64,000 bases of DNA from Roseiarcus sp963835885 (GCA_963835885.1 CAWIHF010000019.1:41137-105136), one strand, 5' to 3'. Shown: positions 18,812-28,147, counted from the stretch's first letter. Numbers and translations are program-made. Notes: generated by a model not told the origin, from the letters alone.

Positions 18812-19143
18812 TCAACTGCCTGTGCCGCGACGGGCCGCTGTTGCGCCCAAAAGATGGCGGGTCACCCGCATCCGCGCATTGACGAAAGCCGAAGTGCGCC
18901 GATGCGCCTTGCCGAGCGCCCGCCCAAGACCCTCCGGCGTCCGCGGGGTCAGGATCAGGTGGACGTGGTTCGGCATCAGGCAATAGGCCGACACCGCGAC
19001 CCCCTCTCGCCGGCAGGCCTCATGCAGAAGATCGCGATCGAGCGCGTAGTCGTCGTCGCCGAAACACCTTTTTCACGCCGGTTGCCGCGCTCACGTGACG
19101 TGATGCGGCAGGTCGGGAACGACAAACCGGCCGATGCGGGACA
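18812..19143 (-). pseudogene. RAYT (REP-associated tyrosine transposase, Y1_Tnp) remnant
   Basis: The start MSRIGRFVVPDLPHHVT is typical of these single-strand transposases, but a stop follows at once. A downstream frame resumes with DDDYALDRDLLHEACRREG and the hallmark LMPNHVHLILTP (HUH-type HxH), then AHRRTSAFVNARMRVTRHLLG. The catalytic-Tyr half is missing. At least two frameshifts or stops are needed to read it. Such enzymes mobilise REP palindromes; this copy cannot act. Confidence 0.75.
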
Positions 19144-19212
19144 TGGAGGCTCCTGAACAGGCAAATTGCCGACGGGGTGATGGCTCACGATAGGGAAATA
19201 GGCAAGATCGCG

Positions 19213-19280
19213 GTAGGGACGCTCATTACTGAGCGCCCCCCGCACAGAACCGGACGGGCCCGATTAAGGCATCCGGCTCC
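19213..19280 (-). ncRNA. Group II intron domains V and VI (3' end of a broken intron)
   Basis: On the minus strand 19280-19246 folds as a domain V-like hairpin: GAGCCGGATG pairs with CGTCCGGTTC. It is followed by GGCGCTCA-GTAA-TGAGCGTCC, a domain VI hairpin, and the 3' end near CCCTAC. The domain V apical loop is degenerate. The matching reverse transcriptase lies upstream on the same strand at 21092-22108, separated by an IS, so the intron is probably dead. Confidence 0.6.
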
Positions 19281-19284
19281 CACC

Positions 19285-21140
19285 CTGAATTCCGCATCAG
19301 GAAAATTCAAGTTCCCCGTTGGCCCTGAGGAATCAGGGAGATAGTCTTGGTTTGCGACTTAAGAATTATCACCAACGGGGTGCGCGATGCAGGGACAGGG
19401 GCTGCTCGATTTCCAGTATGAGGCCGATTTGTCCAGCCATGGATTGACGTCGTTGGCCGGGCTTCCGTTGTATCTCGACCTGATCAAGGCCTGCGGCCTC
19501 GGCGGGGCGATCCAGCGGCATGTTCGGGCGGCCGGCGGCCAGGGCTGGCTCGACATCCAGATGGTTCTGGCGGTGATTTTCCTGAATTTGTCCGGCGGCG
19601 ACTGCGTGGAAGACATCGAACGGTTGGAGCGCGACAGCGGCTTTTCGGCGATCCTGCGGGCGATCGAGAAGGATTTGCTGTCGCGCGCCGAACGGCGGTC
19701 GCTGAAAAGCCGCTGGCGGCGCGAGCGCGAGCGGGCGACGCCCTCGCCGTCGGCGCTGTCGGGCTGGCTGGAACGGTTCGATGATCCAGCTTCGCCCAAG
19801 GCGGTCGCGGGGATGGCGTTCATTCCGGCGGTGACGCAGGCACTGCGCGGTCTCTGGCGGGTGAACCAGGCGCTGCTGGACTTTCTGCAGAAGCGTCAGC
19901 CCGCGGCGACGGCGACGCTGGACATGGACGCGACGCTGATTGAGACGCACAAGCGCGAGGCGCTGTTTTGCTACAAGAAGTTCAAGGCGTATCAGCCGCT
20001 GAACTGCTGGTGGGCGGAGCAGGGCGCGATGCTCTATTCGGAGTTCCGCGACGGCAACGTGCCCGCCGGACACGAGCAGTTGCGCGTCCTGAAAGAGAGC
20101 CTGCGCCATCTGCCGGACAGCGTGAGGAGGGTCTCGTTGCGTTCGGACACGGCGGCCTATCAGGAAGAGCTGCTGCTCTATTGCGGCGAGGGAAAAGACC
20201 CGCGCTTTGGCGTGATCGAGTTCGCGATCGGCGCCGACGTGACCGAGGCTTTCCGCGCCGCTGTGCGGACGACGCCCGAGAGCGCGTGGAAGCCGCTGAT
20301 CCGCAAAACGGACGGCCAGCCGCAACAGACCGATCAAGAATGGGCCGAGGTCGTTTACGTGCCCAATTGGGCCGGGCACAGCCGCAACCGCGCCGATTAC
20401 CGCTTTCTCGCGATCCGCGAACCGCTGCGCCAGCTGGCGCTGGGCGACGAGGCGAAGCTGCCGTTTCCCACCCAGGCGTTCGGCCCGAAGGGGGTCTATA
20501 AACTGTTCGCCGTCGTGACCAACCGCACGGGCGCCGGCGAGGGCGTGATCTGGTGGCTGCGCGAGCGCTGCGGCAAGAGCGAGGAAGTCCATTCGGCGAC
20601 GAAATCCGACCTGGCGGGCGGACAGATGCCCTCTGGGCTGTTCGGCGCCAACGCCGCCTGGTGGGCGCTGACGATCCTGGCGTTCAATCTAAACGCCGCG
20701 ATGAAGCGTCTCGCGCTGGGCGAGAGATGGGCGGCCAAACGCATGAAGGCGCTGCGCTTTCATCTGATCGGCCTGCCCGGACGGGTGGTGGGCCACGCCC
20801 GCCAGCTGATCATTCGTCTGGGCGGCGGGGCCGAAGCGCTGGCCACCCTCCTCGACGCCCGCCAAAGGATCCGGGCGCTGGCGCAAGAACCGGCCGGATG
20901 AGCCCAAACCGCGCGCTGCCGAGCGTCGACCTGATATCGCGTGGCGTTCCCTGGCGCGGCGACGACGCCCCGCGCCCGCGTCAGGCGAGCCCGACTTGCT
21001 CCGGTTGCACGCAGTCATCGCCGGACCCGCCATGCGTGTCGATGAACGTCAGGAGGTGATCGACCCCTCGGGATTGTGACATTCGAACCCGTCAACGACC
21101 GCAAAATCGGTCACGCACCGGCGCGCGCGGTGATTTGTTC
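19285..21140 (+). mobile_element. IS1380-family insertion element (ends approximate)
   Basis: The transposase gene is intact, but I could not define terminal inverted repeats. The left limit is set by the adjacent intron domain V and the right limit by where reverse transcriptase homology ends (about 21145). The true element may be shorter. Confidence 0.5.
19387..20901 (+). CDS. IS1380-family transposase
   Basis: 504 residues and uninterrupted. DDE-type features: TLDMDATLIETHKREALFCYKK (first Asp), VSLRSDTAAYQEELLLYCG (second Asp) and IWWLRERCGKSEEVHSATK (Glu region). It differs from the second IS1380 transposase in the window (41398-42729), so two separate lineages are present. The element interrupts a group II intron on the other strand. 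Confidence 0.85.
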   Translation: MQGQGLLDFQYEADLSSHGLTSLAGLPLYLDLIKACGLGGAIQRHVRAAGGQGWLDIQMVLAVIFLNLSGGDCVEDIERLERDSGFSAILRAIEKDLLSRAERRSLKSRWRRERERATPSPSALSGWLERFDDPASPKAVAGMAFIPAVTQALRGLWRVNQALLDFLQKRQPAATATLDMDATLIETHKREALFCYKKFKAYQPLNCWWAEQGAMLYSEFRDGNVPAGHEQLRVLKESLRHLPDSVRRVSLRSDTAAYQEELLLYCGEGKDPRFGVIEFAIGADVTEAFRAAVRTTPESAWKPLIRKTDGQPQQTDQEWAEVVYVPNWAGHSRNRADYRFLAIREPLRQLALGDEAKLPFPTQAFGPKGVYKLFAVVTNRTGAGEGVIWWLRERCGKSEEVHSATKSDLAGGQMPSGLFGANAAWWALTILAFNLNAAMKRLALGERWAAKRMKALRFHLIGLPGRVVGHARQLIIRLGGGAEALATLLDARQRIRALAQEPAG

Positions 21141-22108
21141 GGGAATTGTGGCCACCTTGGATGTTTGACGGCGAAACGTATTCGAGGCCACGGGTGGAGG
21201 ATGCGTGGCGAGGGCAGCCAACGGTCGATGATCCCGCGCATCTTCGCCCACGTCGTGCAGTCCCTCTGGCTTCGGCGCTGGAGCGCGCGCCGCGACAAGT
21301 TTCCGACATGATGCTGGAAGGCGCTCAGGGCCGCGATGTTGGTGGGCACGGCGTGGTAATTATACCAGCCGGCGACCACGCGTCGCAGCCATCGTCCCTG
21401 TTCGGGGATCGGCGAGTGCCGCCGCCGTCGGAGTTCCTCCTTGAGTTCATGCAGCTTGGCGCGCATCCGGTCGCGTCGCGACTGCCGCCGAAGCAGGAAG
21501 CCGCCGCGCCGGGTGCGTCCGCAGATATGCGTGAAGCCCAGGAAGTTGAAACTCTCCGGCTTGCCCAGGCCGCGCCGCTCGCGGTTCGCCGCCGCAGAGC
21601 GGCCGAACTCGATGAGGCGCGTCTTTTCCTGATGCAGCGTGAGCGCGAACCGCGCCATCCGCTCGTTCAGCTCCGCCCGGAACCGCTCGGCGTCGGCCTT
21701 GTGCTCGAAGCCGGCGACGATGTCGTCGGCGTAACGCACGAGGATGACGGCGCCTTGGGCGTGGCGTTCTCGCCATTGTTGCGCCCAGAGGTCGAAGACG
21801 TAATGCAGGTAGATGTTCGCCAGCAGGGGTGAGATCACCGCGCCTTGCGGCGTTCCGGTCCCCGTCGGCGTCACCTGCCCGTCTTCCATCACCCCGGCCT
21901 TCAGCCATTTGCGGATCAGGCGGATCACCCGCCGGTCGCCGATGCGATGCTCGACGAAGCGGATCAGCCAAGCGTGCTCGACCGCATCGAAGAACCCCGC
22001 AATGTCGGCGTCCAGCACCCAGTTCACCCTCGTGCTGTCGATTCCGACCCATCGCGCGTCCAGCGCGTCATGCCGGCGCACATCAGCTTTCCTGACGCAC
22101 TGACGCAT
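21092..22108 (-). pseudogene. Group II intron reverse transcriptase/maturase, 5'-truncated
   Basis: Homology runs from about 22060 (RHDALDA...RVNWVLDADIAGFFDA) through LIRKWLKAGVMEDG, TGTPQGAVISPLLANIYL, the catalytic VRYADDIV and the maturase X domain to RILHPWP and RFAVKHPRWP at about 21150. The first ~100-150 residues of a complete protein are missing, and the C-terminus runs into unrelated sequence. Domains V/VI of an intron lie further downstream on the same strand. Confidence 0.8.
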
Positions 22109-22512
22109 ATTTATCCTATTCCTTCCGGCCCAGGCGCGCTCCCTGTTTGACCGCCTGCGGCGCAGCGCCGCTCTTGCGCTCGCGCTTGCCCGGCCGTGGG
22201 TCGCGTCCGGTCAGCGCCGCGAGGCGCTCGAGGAAGGCGCCCGCGCCCGGCGGCCGATCGTCTCGGCTGCGCGCAACGCGGCGATTTTTGCGGAGCCGAG
22301 CTCTTCCGCGAAAAAATCGGCGAAGCGCCCGCCGGCGCTAAACAACGGCGCGACCTTCTTTCCTGCTCAAACTCCTTCCGCGGGTTTGACAAGCCGCGCG
22401 CGGACAGCGTTCATAGTCCCGTCGCGCACGCGGCGTCTGCCGAGCCGATGTTTTCCGCCGTGACGTCCGACGAGCGCTGTGGGAGCGCCATCCGCTTTCG
22501 GTGGAGGAACGC
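22109..22512. other. 404-bp intergenic region
   Basis: No convincing gene on either strand. TTGACA at 22387 followed about 17-18 bp later by TTCATA could be a promoter for the subtilase gene downstream. The left part is very GC-rich and probably a remnant of the intron junction. Confidence 0.35.
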
Positions 22513-24132
22513 GTGACCGACCCGCAAGACGCCCCGCAGCGGGAGAACAAGATCCAGGAGGCGATGGCGAAAACGCGGATCGCGCCCGATCTTTTGCAAG
22601 CAATGGCGGAAAAGACCGGCGCAAGGGCCGCGGCCAACATCGCGCCAGGACCAGAGGGTCCGCTCTTCCCGGCCGTCGTCGAGATGAATGCGGCCTTTCC
22701 GCACGGCCCGAAAGTCGCCCGCGCCATGCTGCTGCGACAGTTCCTCAAAGAACGCGGCGGCGCCGGCCAGAAGGTTCCCGAGGCGGCGCTCGCCCGGCGC
22801 GCGCTGGTCGGACTGCGTCCGCCGCCCTTCCCTGCACCGCCGACGCCGCTCTTCGACGTAGCCGACAAGCTCGCCATCGCCAATTCCCTGTTCACCGACA
22901 GCTATCTGTTCGGCAGCCTGACGCAGGACACGATCAACCGGCTGGGAAGCCTCACCGTCACTGTGGACGGCGAGCCGACGAGCCTCCTTCACAAGGTCTG
23001 GGCCGACCACGCGGTGCGTCCGCTCATCTTCGAGTCCGTCCGCACCATCAAATGCGACGCCGCGCGCGCCGCGTTCCGCTGCGCCGGAAAGGACATCGTC
23101 TGGGCCGTCGCTGACACCGGCATCGACGAAACCCACCCGCACTTTTTGACCCACCGCACGCTGAAATTGCCGAAGGGGCTCGACCACCGCGACTTCACGG
23201 ACACGTATGCGACGACTGCGGAGGCGTCGAAAGCGGCGCTCATCGATTCGTTCGGGCACGGCACGCATGTCGCGGGCATCATCGCCGGCGAGACGAAGCC
23301 GACCAACCGGCGAAAAATCGTCATCACGCTCGGCCTGCGCACGAGCGACGTCGACAACGCGCCGCAGAAAACGACGGCCGTGCGCAAGGACCCGATCAGC
23401 GGCATGGCGCCGCTCGCCAAGATCCTGAGCCTGAAGGTTCTTCGCTCCGGCGACGTCGGTCACGTCAGCCATCTGCTGGCGGCGATCGGATACCTGCAGA
23501 GCCTCAATTCGTTCGGCCGAAACATTCAGGTGCACGGCCTCAATCTGAGCCTCGGCTATCCGTTTCGTCCCGAATGGTTCGCCGCCGGGCAGAGTCCGCT
23601 CTGCGTCGAGGTGAACCGGCTGGTGAAGTCCGGCGTCGTCGTCGTGGCGGCCTCGGGCAACAGCGGCTACGGAACGGTCAACGATTCTCAAGGGCGGGCG
23701 GAATTCGCCGCCCACGCCTCGACCATCGACGATCCCGGCAACGCCGAGCTCGCCATCACCGTGGGCTCGACGCACCGGGAAAAGCCGCACACCTACGGCG
23801 TCTCCTATTTTTCCGGGAAAGGACCGACCGCCGACGGCCGGATGAAGCCTGACCTTGTCGCGCCCGGCGAGCGGATCGTCTCCTGCGCGCTGATGGATGA
23901 CGACGCAAAGAAGCAGGGCGTCGCCCCCTATCGGGAGGATTCGGGGACGAGCATGGCGGCGCCTCACGTCTCCGGCGCCGCGGCGGCCTTTCTGTCCGTC
24001 CGGGCCGAATTCAAAGAACAACCGGACCGCCTGAAGGAAATTTTCAAGTCGGGCGCGACCGACCTCGAGCGGAAGCCGGAGTTTCAGGGCGCGGGACTGG
24101 TCGACCTCATGCGCTCGCTTCAGAGCGTGTAA
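22513..24132 (+). CDS. Subtilisin-like serine protease (S8), apparently not secreted
   Basis: 539 residues. An N-terminal extension of ~190 residues has no signal peptide. The catalytic domain carries Asp201 (AVADTGID), His249 (GHGTHVAG), oxyanion Asn383 (ASGNSG) and Ser480 (SGTSMAAPH), so the triad is complete. GTG at 22513 is chosen because GGAGGA precedes it; GTG at 22501 is possible. 41 bp downstream begins an alpha/beta hydrolase gene. The extension includes a helical segment (PHGPKVARAMLLRQFLKERG) and a segment before the Asp (LFGSLTQDTINRLGSLTV) that may inhibit or target the enzyme. Role unknown; an intracellular protease acting on the neighbour is one idea. Confidence 0.85.
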   Translation: MTDPQDAPQRENKIQEAMAKTRIAPDLLQAMAEKTGARAAANIAPGPEGPLFPAVVEMNAAFPHGPKVARAMLLRQFLKERGGAGQKVPEAALARRALVGLRPPPFPAPPTPLFDVADKLAIANSLFTDSYLFGSLTQDTINRLGSLTVTVDGEPTSLLHKVWADHAVRPLIFESVRTIKCDAARAAFRCAGKDIVWAVADTGIDETHPHFLTHRTLKLPKGLDHRDFTDTYATTAEASKAALIDSFGHGTHVAGIIAGETKPTNRRKIVITLGLRTSDVDNAPQKTTAVRKDPISGMAPLAKILSLKVLRSGDVGHVSHLLAAIGYLQSLNSFGRNIQVHGLNLSLGYPFRPEWFAAGQSPLCVEVNRLVKSGVVVVAASGNSGYGTVNDSQGRAEFAAHASTIDDPGNAELAITVGSTHREKPHTYGVSYFSGKGPTADGRMKPDLVAPGERIVSCALMDDDAKKQGVAPYREDSGTSMAAPHVSGAAAAFLSVRAEFKEQPDRLKEIFKSGATDLERKPEFQGAGLVDLMRSLQSV

Positions 24133-24173
24133 GCGCGATCCCGCCAAGGCGAAGCGTGCGAAGGAGAGAGAGG

Positions 24174-25494
24174 ATGGACAGGATCGGAAAGTCCCCGTTC
24201 TGCTGGCTGGCGTTCGACGACGCGGGAAAGCTGATCGACGCCACGGCGCCGGCGGCGCTCGAGGCCCTTATCGCCGAGCCCGGAGTCGCCGACCTCGTTG
24301 TCATCTCGCACGGCTGGAACAACACCAGGAGCGACGCCTGGAACCTTTACAGCACGCTATGGGGCAACGTGGAGCCCGCGTTGGGCCACAAGGATCCGGC
24401 GAAGATCGCCGTCGCGGGAATCGTCTGGCCGGCGAAGGCCTATTCCACCGACTTCGACGACGCGGCGGCGGCGATCAGTGCGGGCGGCGCGCTCTCGGCG
24501 GGAGCCTCCGTCGACACGCGCGATCTGACCGACGCGGAATTCTCCGACGTCCTCAAAGGCGTCCGCGATCTCTTCGGCGCGGATGGCCAGGCCGTGATCG
24601 CCGCCGCCCAACAGGCGGCGCAGGGCATCGACTATGACAGCGCCAAGGCCCTTTTCGACGCCGCTCAGGCCGCGGCCGGAACGGGCGCGCCCGAGCGACT
24701 CCGAACTGGCCAGGAATGCGGAACTGTTCGCGCCGCAGGACAGTCCGGACGCCGTTCTGATCTCACTCTCGCCGCCGCCCTCGATCCCGGCGGCGCCGGA
24801 TTTCGGCGGCGCGCGCGACCTCGGCGACGTGGTCGGCTCATTGCTGCAGGGGCCGCGCGCCGCCGTCGGACGCGTCCTCAACCAGTTGACCTATTACGAG
24901 ATGAAAAGACGCGCCGGGGTCGTCGGCGCCTCCCTCGGCGCCGCGGTGCTGCCAGAACTCCGGACGCCTGCCGGCCTGCGCCTGCATCTCATCGGCCACA
25001 GTTTCGGCGCGCGGCTGGTCACGGCCGCAGCGGGCGCACTCCCCAGCCATCGACCTTTCGATTTCTTCAGCCTGACACTGCTGCAGGGCGCCTTCTCGCA
25101 CAACGCCCTCGCCGCCGTCGTGCAGCCGGGCGTTCCCGGCGCCTTCGCCAACGTGGTCGGCCGTCCGAGCGGTCCGATCTCGATCACCCACACCCACAAC
25201 GACCGCGCCTGCACCTTCTGGTACGCGCTCGCCTCGCGTCTGTCGCATGACATTTCCCAGGGATTCGGCGATGCCGACGACCAATTCGGCGCCATGGGCG
25301 CCAACGGTCCGCAGAAACTCGCCGCGAGCGCGATGGCGGCCGAAGTCAGCGGCCCGCCCTTCGCGCCAAAGCGGGACAAGGTGAACCGCTTCCTGGCCGA
25401 CAGCTATGTGGTCAAGACGGACTCAGCCGACGCCCACAACAATGTGACGAATCCAACCTGCGGAAAACTCGTCGCGGCCGTTCTCCAGTCCTGA
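24174..25494 (+). CDS. Alpha/beta hydrolase (lipase/esterase-like), one frameshift
   Basis: Two frames join near 24700 to give ~440 residues. Frame 1 starts at 24174 after AAGGAGAG and holds LVVISHGWNNTRSDAWN, the oxyanion region of alpha/beta hydrolases. Frame 2 carries the nucleophile elbow LHLIGHSFGARL, ITHTHNDRACTFWY, and ends HNNVTNPTCGKLVAAVLQS with a catalytic-His candidate. The join is around APERLRTG versus PSDSELARNAEL; one missing or extra base explains it. It follows the subtilase by 41 bp on the same strand and has no signal peptide. Real disruption or sequencing error cannot be told apart here. Confidence 0.75.
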
Positions 25495-25612
25495 CCCGGC
25501 CCCAGCCGGGAATTCATAAAGACGGCCACCGATCGTCCGAGGCGCCCGCCTATCTGGCGAGGGTGACGGCGCGCCGTGCGAGCGACATGTAAGGGCCGAA
25601 AGGAGCGCCATC

Positions 25613-26500
25613 ATGTCCGAACCTTCCAGCCCCTCCCCGTTAAGCGCCTTCTCCGCCGCCATCGCCGACCTTGTCCGCGGGGCTACGCCGAGCGTCGTCT
25701 CGGTAAAATCGCGGCGCGCCGAATCGAGCGGCTTCGTCTGGCGGCCGGGTCTCGTCGTCGCGGCGGAGGACGCGCTCGCCGACGACGGAGACATCGAAAT
25801 CGTCGCCCACGACGGCGCCGCGGCCCACGCAACGCTCGTCGGCCGCGATCCGTCGACCGACGTCGCGCTGTTGCGCGTCGAGCGCGCGGATCTTCCGCAG
25901 GCGCCCGCATCGGCGAGCGCAGCGACGGCCGGCGCGCTCGCGCTCGTCGTCGCCGCACGGGCGGGGTCTTCCGCCGCGTCGCTCGGAATCGTCTCCTACG
26001 CCGGCCCGCAATGGCGCAGCATGCGCGGCGGGCTGATCGACGCGCGGATCGAGCTCAGCGCGGGTTTGCGGCGATCGAGCGAGGGCGGGCTCGCGCTCGA
26101 TGCCGACGGCCGCGCCTTCGGCATGGCGGTGTTCGGCCCCAGACGGCGCACCCTCGTCATTCCCGCGGCGACGATCGACCGCGTGGCGGCGACGCTGGTC
26201 GCCAAGGGCAGAATCGCGCGCGGCTATCTGGGTCTCGGCCTGCAGCCGATGAAGCTCGATGGCGGGGGCCTCGGACTGATGGCGATCAGCATTGACGCCA
26301 ATGGCCCGGGCGCCGCGGCCGGCGTCAAGCAGGGTGACGTGATCGTCGCGTGGAACGGCGAACCGCTCCGCGGCGTCCACCACCTGATGCGCCTCATGGG
26401 GCCCGACAGCGTGGGCGCGACGGTGAAACTTTCGATGCGGCGGGCAGGCGAGCCGGTCGAGCTCGACCTCACGATCGGCGAGAGGCCGCAAGCCCAATGA
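25613..26500 (+). CDS. DegP-like pseudoprotease with PDZ domain
   Basis: 295 residues with the S1C protease plus PDZ layout but a ruined active site. The His position (VVTANHVV in active enzymes) reads VVAAEDAL (Glu52-Asp53), and the GNSGG serine site reads RSSEGG (Glu157). Only the Asp (STDVALLRV, Asp83) remains. The PDZ domain is intact (ARGYLGLGLQPM..., GVKQGDVIVAWNGEPL). No signal peptide is seen. It overlaps the HTH gene by ATGA. I infer a binding or sensing role rather than proteolysis. Confidence 0.8.
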   Translation: MSEPSSPSPLSAFSAAIADLVRGATPSVVSVKSRRAESSGFVWRPGLVVAAEDALADDGDIEIVAHDGAAAHATLVGRDPSTDVALLRVERADLPQAPASASAATAGALALVVAARAGSSAASLGIVSYAGPQWRSMRGGLIDARIELSAGLRRSSEGGLALDADGRAFGMAVFGPRRRTLVIPAATIDRVAATLVAKGRIARGYLGLGLQPMKLDGGGLGLMAISIDANGPGAAAGVKQGDVIVAWNGEPLRGVHHLMRLMGPDSVGATVKLSMRRAGEPVELDLTIGERPQAQ

Positions 26501-26868
26501 CGGCGGCGCCGTCCGCCCCGATCGTCGTCGCGATCGAAATCGGCGAGGCGGAACTCGCCGACCGGCTGGCGGCGCTCCTGGCGGACGCGCCCGGCCTGCG
26601 TCTTGCAGCGCCCGGCGAGCCGGCCGACGTGGCGCTCGTCCCCGCGCGCGGCCGGCTACAGGAGCCGGACCTCGCCCTGACGCCGCGCGAGGTCGACGTG
26701 CTCGCGCTTCTGGCCGAAGGCGCATCGAACAAGGCGATCGCCCGAAAACTCGGGATCTCGGTCCACACGGTGAAATTCCATATCGCGTCGCTGCTCGACA
26801 AGCTCGACGCGGACGGGCGGACAGAGGCCGTGGCGCAGGCCGCACGGATCGGCGCGATCCGGTTTTAG
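26497..26868 (+). CDS. LuxR-type HTH regulator with shortened N-terminal domain
   Basis: 123 residues. The C-terminal half is a GerE/LuxR helix-turn-helix: LTPREVDVLALLAEGASNKA then ARKLGISVHTVKFHI. The N-terminal ~55 residues look like the first part of a receiver domain (VVAIEIGEAELADRLAALL, VALVPARG) but no phospho-acceptor site or complete receiver is present. The start at 26497 overlaps the pseudoprotease stop (ATGA), so both are translated together. Perhaps the pseudoprotease senses a signal and controls this DNA-binding partner. Confidence 0.85.
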   Translation: MTAAPSAPIVVAIEIGEAELADRLAALLADAPGLRLAAPGEPADVALVPARGRLQEPDLALTPREVDVLALLAEGASNKAIARKLGISVHTVKFHIASLLDKLDADGRTEAVAQAARIGAIRF

Positions 26869-26889
26869 CCGCCGGGGCTGTTGGAGATT

Positions 26890-26911
26890 GTTACATAGAT
26901 GCGTATGTAAC
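26890..26911. promoter_or_regulatory. Perfect palindrome, likely operator of the toxin-antitoxin pair
   Basis: GTTACATA-GATGCG-TATGTAAC: 8-bp arms and a 6-bp spacer, 4 bp before the antitoxin ATG. The site is AT-richer than its surroundings and includes a plausible -10 region. Position and symmetry suit binding by the antitoxin for autoregulation. No ribosome-binding consensus separates it from the ATG, so the mRNA may be nearly leaderless. Confidence 0.7.
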
Positions 26912-26915
26912 GGCC

Positions 26916-27206
26916 ATGGCGTCGATTGGCATTCGCGAATTGCAAAAGACTTCTGGTGAGGCGATCGGGGCGCTCGACGGGCCGACCGCGATCAAGTCGG
27001 GCGCTCGGACCGTCGGGCTGCTGATCCCCCTCAAGAGTGCCGATCCTGACCGCCTCGCCGCGGTGCTGGCGCGAGCGGAGCAACTCGCACGAACCCGCGA
27101 TCCCGCCGCCGACGACGCGGCGCTGGCGAAATACGGGCCGGTCGATACCGTCGATTGGTCGATCGAGGCCGTCCGTGCGCTAACCGCCAAACCCTTGGTC
27201 CGGTGA
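26916..27206 (+). CDS. Antitoxin (Phd/VapB-like)
   Basis: 96 residues. The N-terminus MASIGIRELQKTSGEAIGAL resembles Phd/YefM or VapB strand-helix DNA-binding antitoxins; the C-terminus would neutralise the toxin. Its stop overlaps the GTG of the PIN-domain gene (GTGA), and a palindrome precedes it. The layout is that of a type II module. Confidence 0.7.
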   Translation: MASIGIRELQKTSGEAIGALDGPTAIKSGARTVGLLIPLKSADPDRLAAVLARAEQLARTRDPAADDAALAKYGPVDTVDWSIEAVRALTAKPLVR

Positions 27207-27658
27207 AAGCGCCCACAAGCGCGCTCGTCGTGGACGCGGCGATCCTCATCGCCGCTGCGCGGGGACGAAGCTCTGGCGCGGTCCTGGCGGCATCGCGGGC
27301 GGCGGCGCTGGTCATCTCCGACCGCTCCGTGGCCGAGGCGCGACGGCGCATCGATCTTGGGTTGAAACTGCCGGAAGTGCACGGCGTCGTCGATGCGCTT
27401 TTCGCCGAGATGACGGTCGTTCCGGTCGCGGCGCTGTCGGCGCTGCTGCCGCGAGCGGAGATCGTCCTGCGCGACGCCGCCGCCAGCCGAAACGGCTCGA
27501 TCGCTGACGCGCATGTGTTGGCGCTCGCCTGGAGCATCGACGCCGACATCTGGACGACCGACCGCGATTTCGCCGGGACCGGGGTGGCGAGCTGGTCGAC
27601 GCCCAATCTCGTTCGCGCGCTTGCAGAGGCTGGAAGCGGCGGCGGCGGCGTTTTGTAA
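27203..27658 (+). CDS. PIN-domain toxin (VapC-like)
   Basis: 151 residues. The PIN acidic set is present: Asp11 (LVVDAAIL), Glu45 (RSVAEAR), Asp102 (SIADAHVLALAW) and Asp120/Asp122 (WTTDRDF). VapC enzymes are Mg-dependent RNases that cut tRNA or rRNA. GTG at 27203 overlaps the antitoxin stop by 4 nt. The last residues (EAGSGGGGVL) are flexible. It converges on rplQ. Confidence 0.82.
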   Translation: MKAPTSALVVDAAILIAAARGRSSGAVLAASRAAALVISDRSVAEARRRIDLGLKLPEVHGVVDALFAEMTVVPVAALSALLPRAEIVLRDAAASRNGSIADAHVLALAWSIDADIWTTDRDFAGTGVASWSTPNLVRALAEAGSGGGGVL

Positions 27659-27682
27659 GCGCGGCCGCTGGGGCCGACAGGC

Positions 27683-28093
27683 TCAGCCTTCGGCGCCCTG
27701 CTGCGGGGGACCCGAGTCCTTGCCCTTGGCCTCGACGTCGCGGTCGACGAATTCAATCACCGCCATCGCGGCGTTGTCGCCGGCGCGGAACCCCGCCTTC
27801 ATGATCCGGGTGTAGCCGCCGTTGCGGTTCTTGTAGCGCGGGCCGAGGACGTCGATCAGCTTCTTGACCAGATCGGCGTCGCGCAGCCGCGAGATCGCGA
27901 TGCGGCGGGCGTGCAGGTCGCCGCGCTTGCCGAGCGTCACCAGCTTCTCGACGACCGGGCGGAGGTCCTTGGCCTTCGGCAGCGTGGTGGTGATCTGCTC
28001 GTGCTTGATCAGCGCCTGGGCCATGTTGGCGAACATCGCCTGGCGATGTTCGGCGGTGCGGTTGAAGCGCCGCTTGGCGTGTCCATGATACAT
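27683..28093 (-). CDS. rplQ: 50S ribosomal protein L17
   Basis: 136 residues beginning MYHGHAKRRFNRTAEHRQAMFANMAQ, the invariant L17 start; AAGGAGAA precedes the ATG at 28093. It is the last gene of the rpsM-rpsK-rpoA-rplQ set. A palindromic repeat is inserted between it and rpoA. Confidence 0.97.
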   Translation of the reverse strand: MYHGHAKRRFNRTAEHRQAMFANMAQALIKHEQITTTLPKAKDLRPVVEKLVTLGKRGDLHARRIAISRLRDADLVKKLIDVLGPRYKNRNGGYTRIMKAGFRAGDNAAMAVIEFVDRDVEAKGKDSGPPQQGAEG

Positions 28094-28147
28094 GTCGGCC
28101 TTCTCCTTTTCGGGTCTGCGGCCGCCGTGCCAAGGAACGGCCGCTCT

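Noticed and set aside
22411..24147. 578-codon minus-strand frame over the subtilase
   Set aside because: Antisense shadow of the S8 protease, arginine/glycine-rich without motifs.
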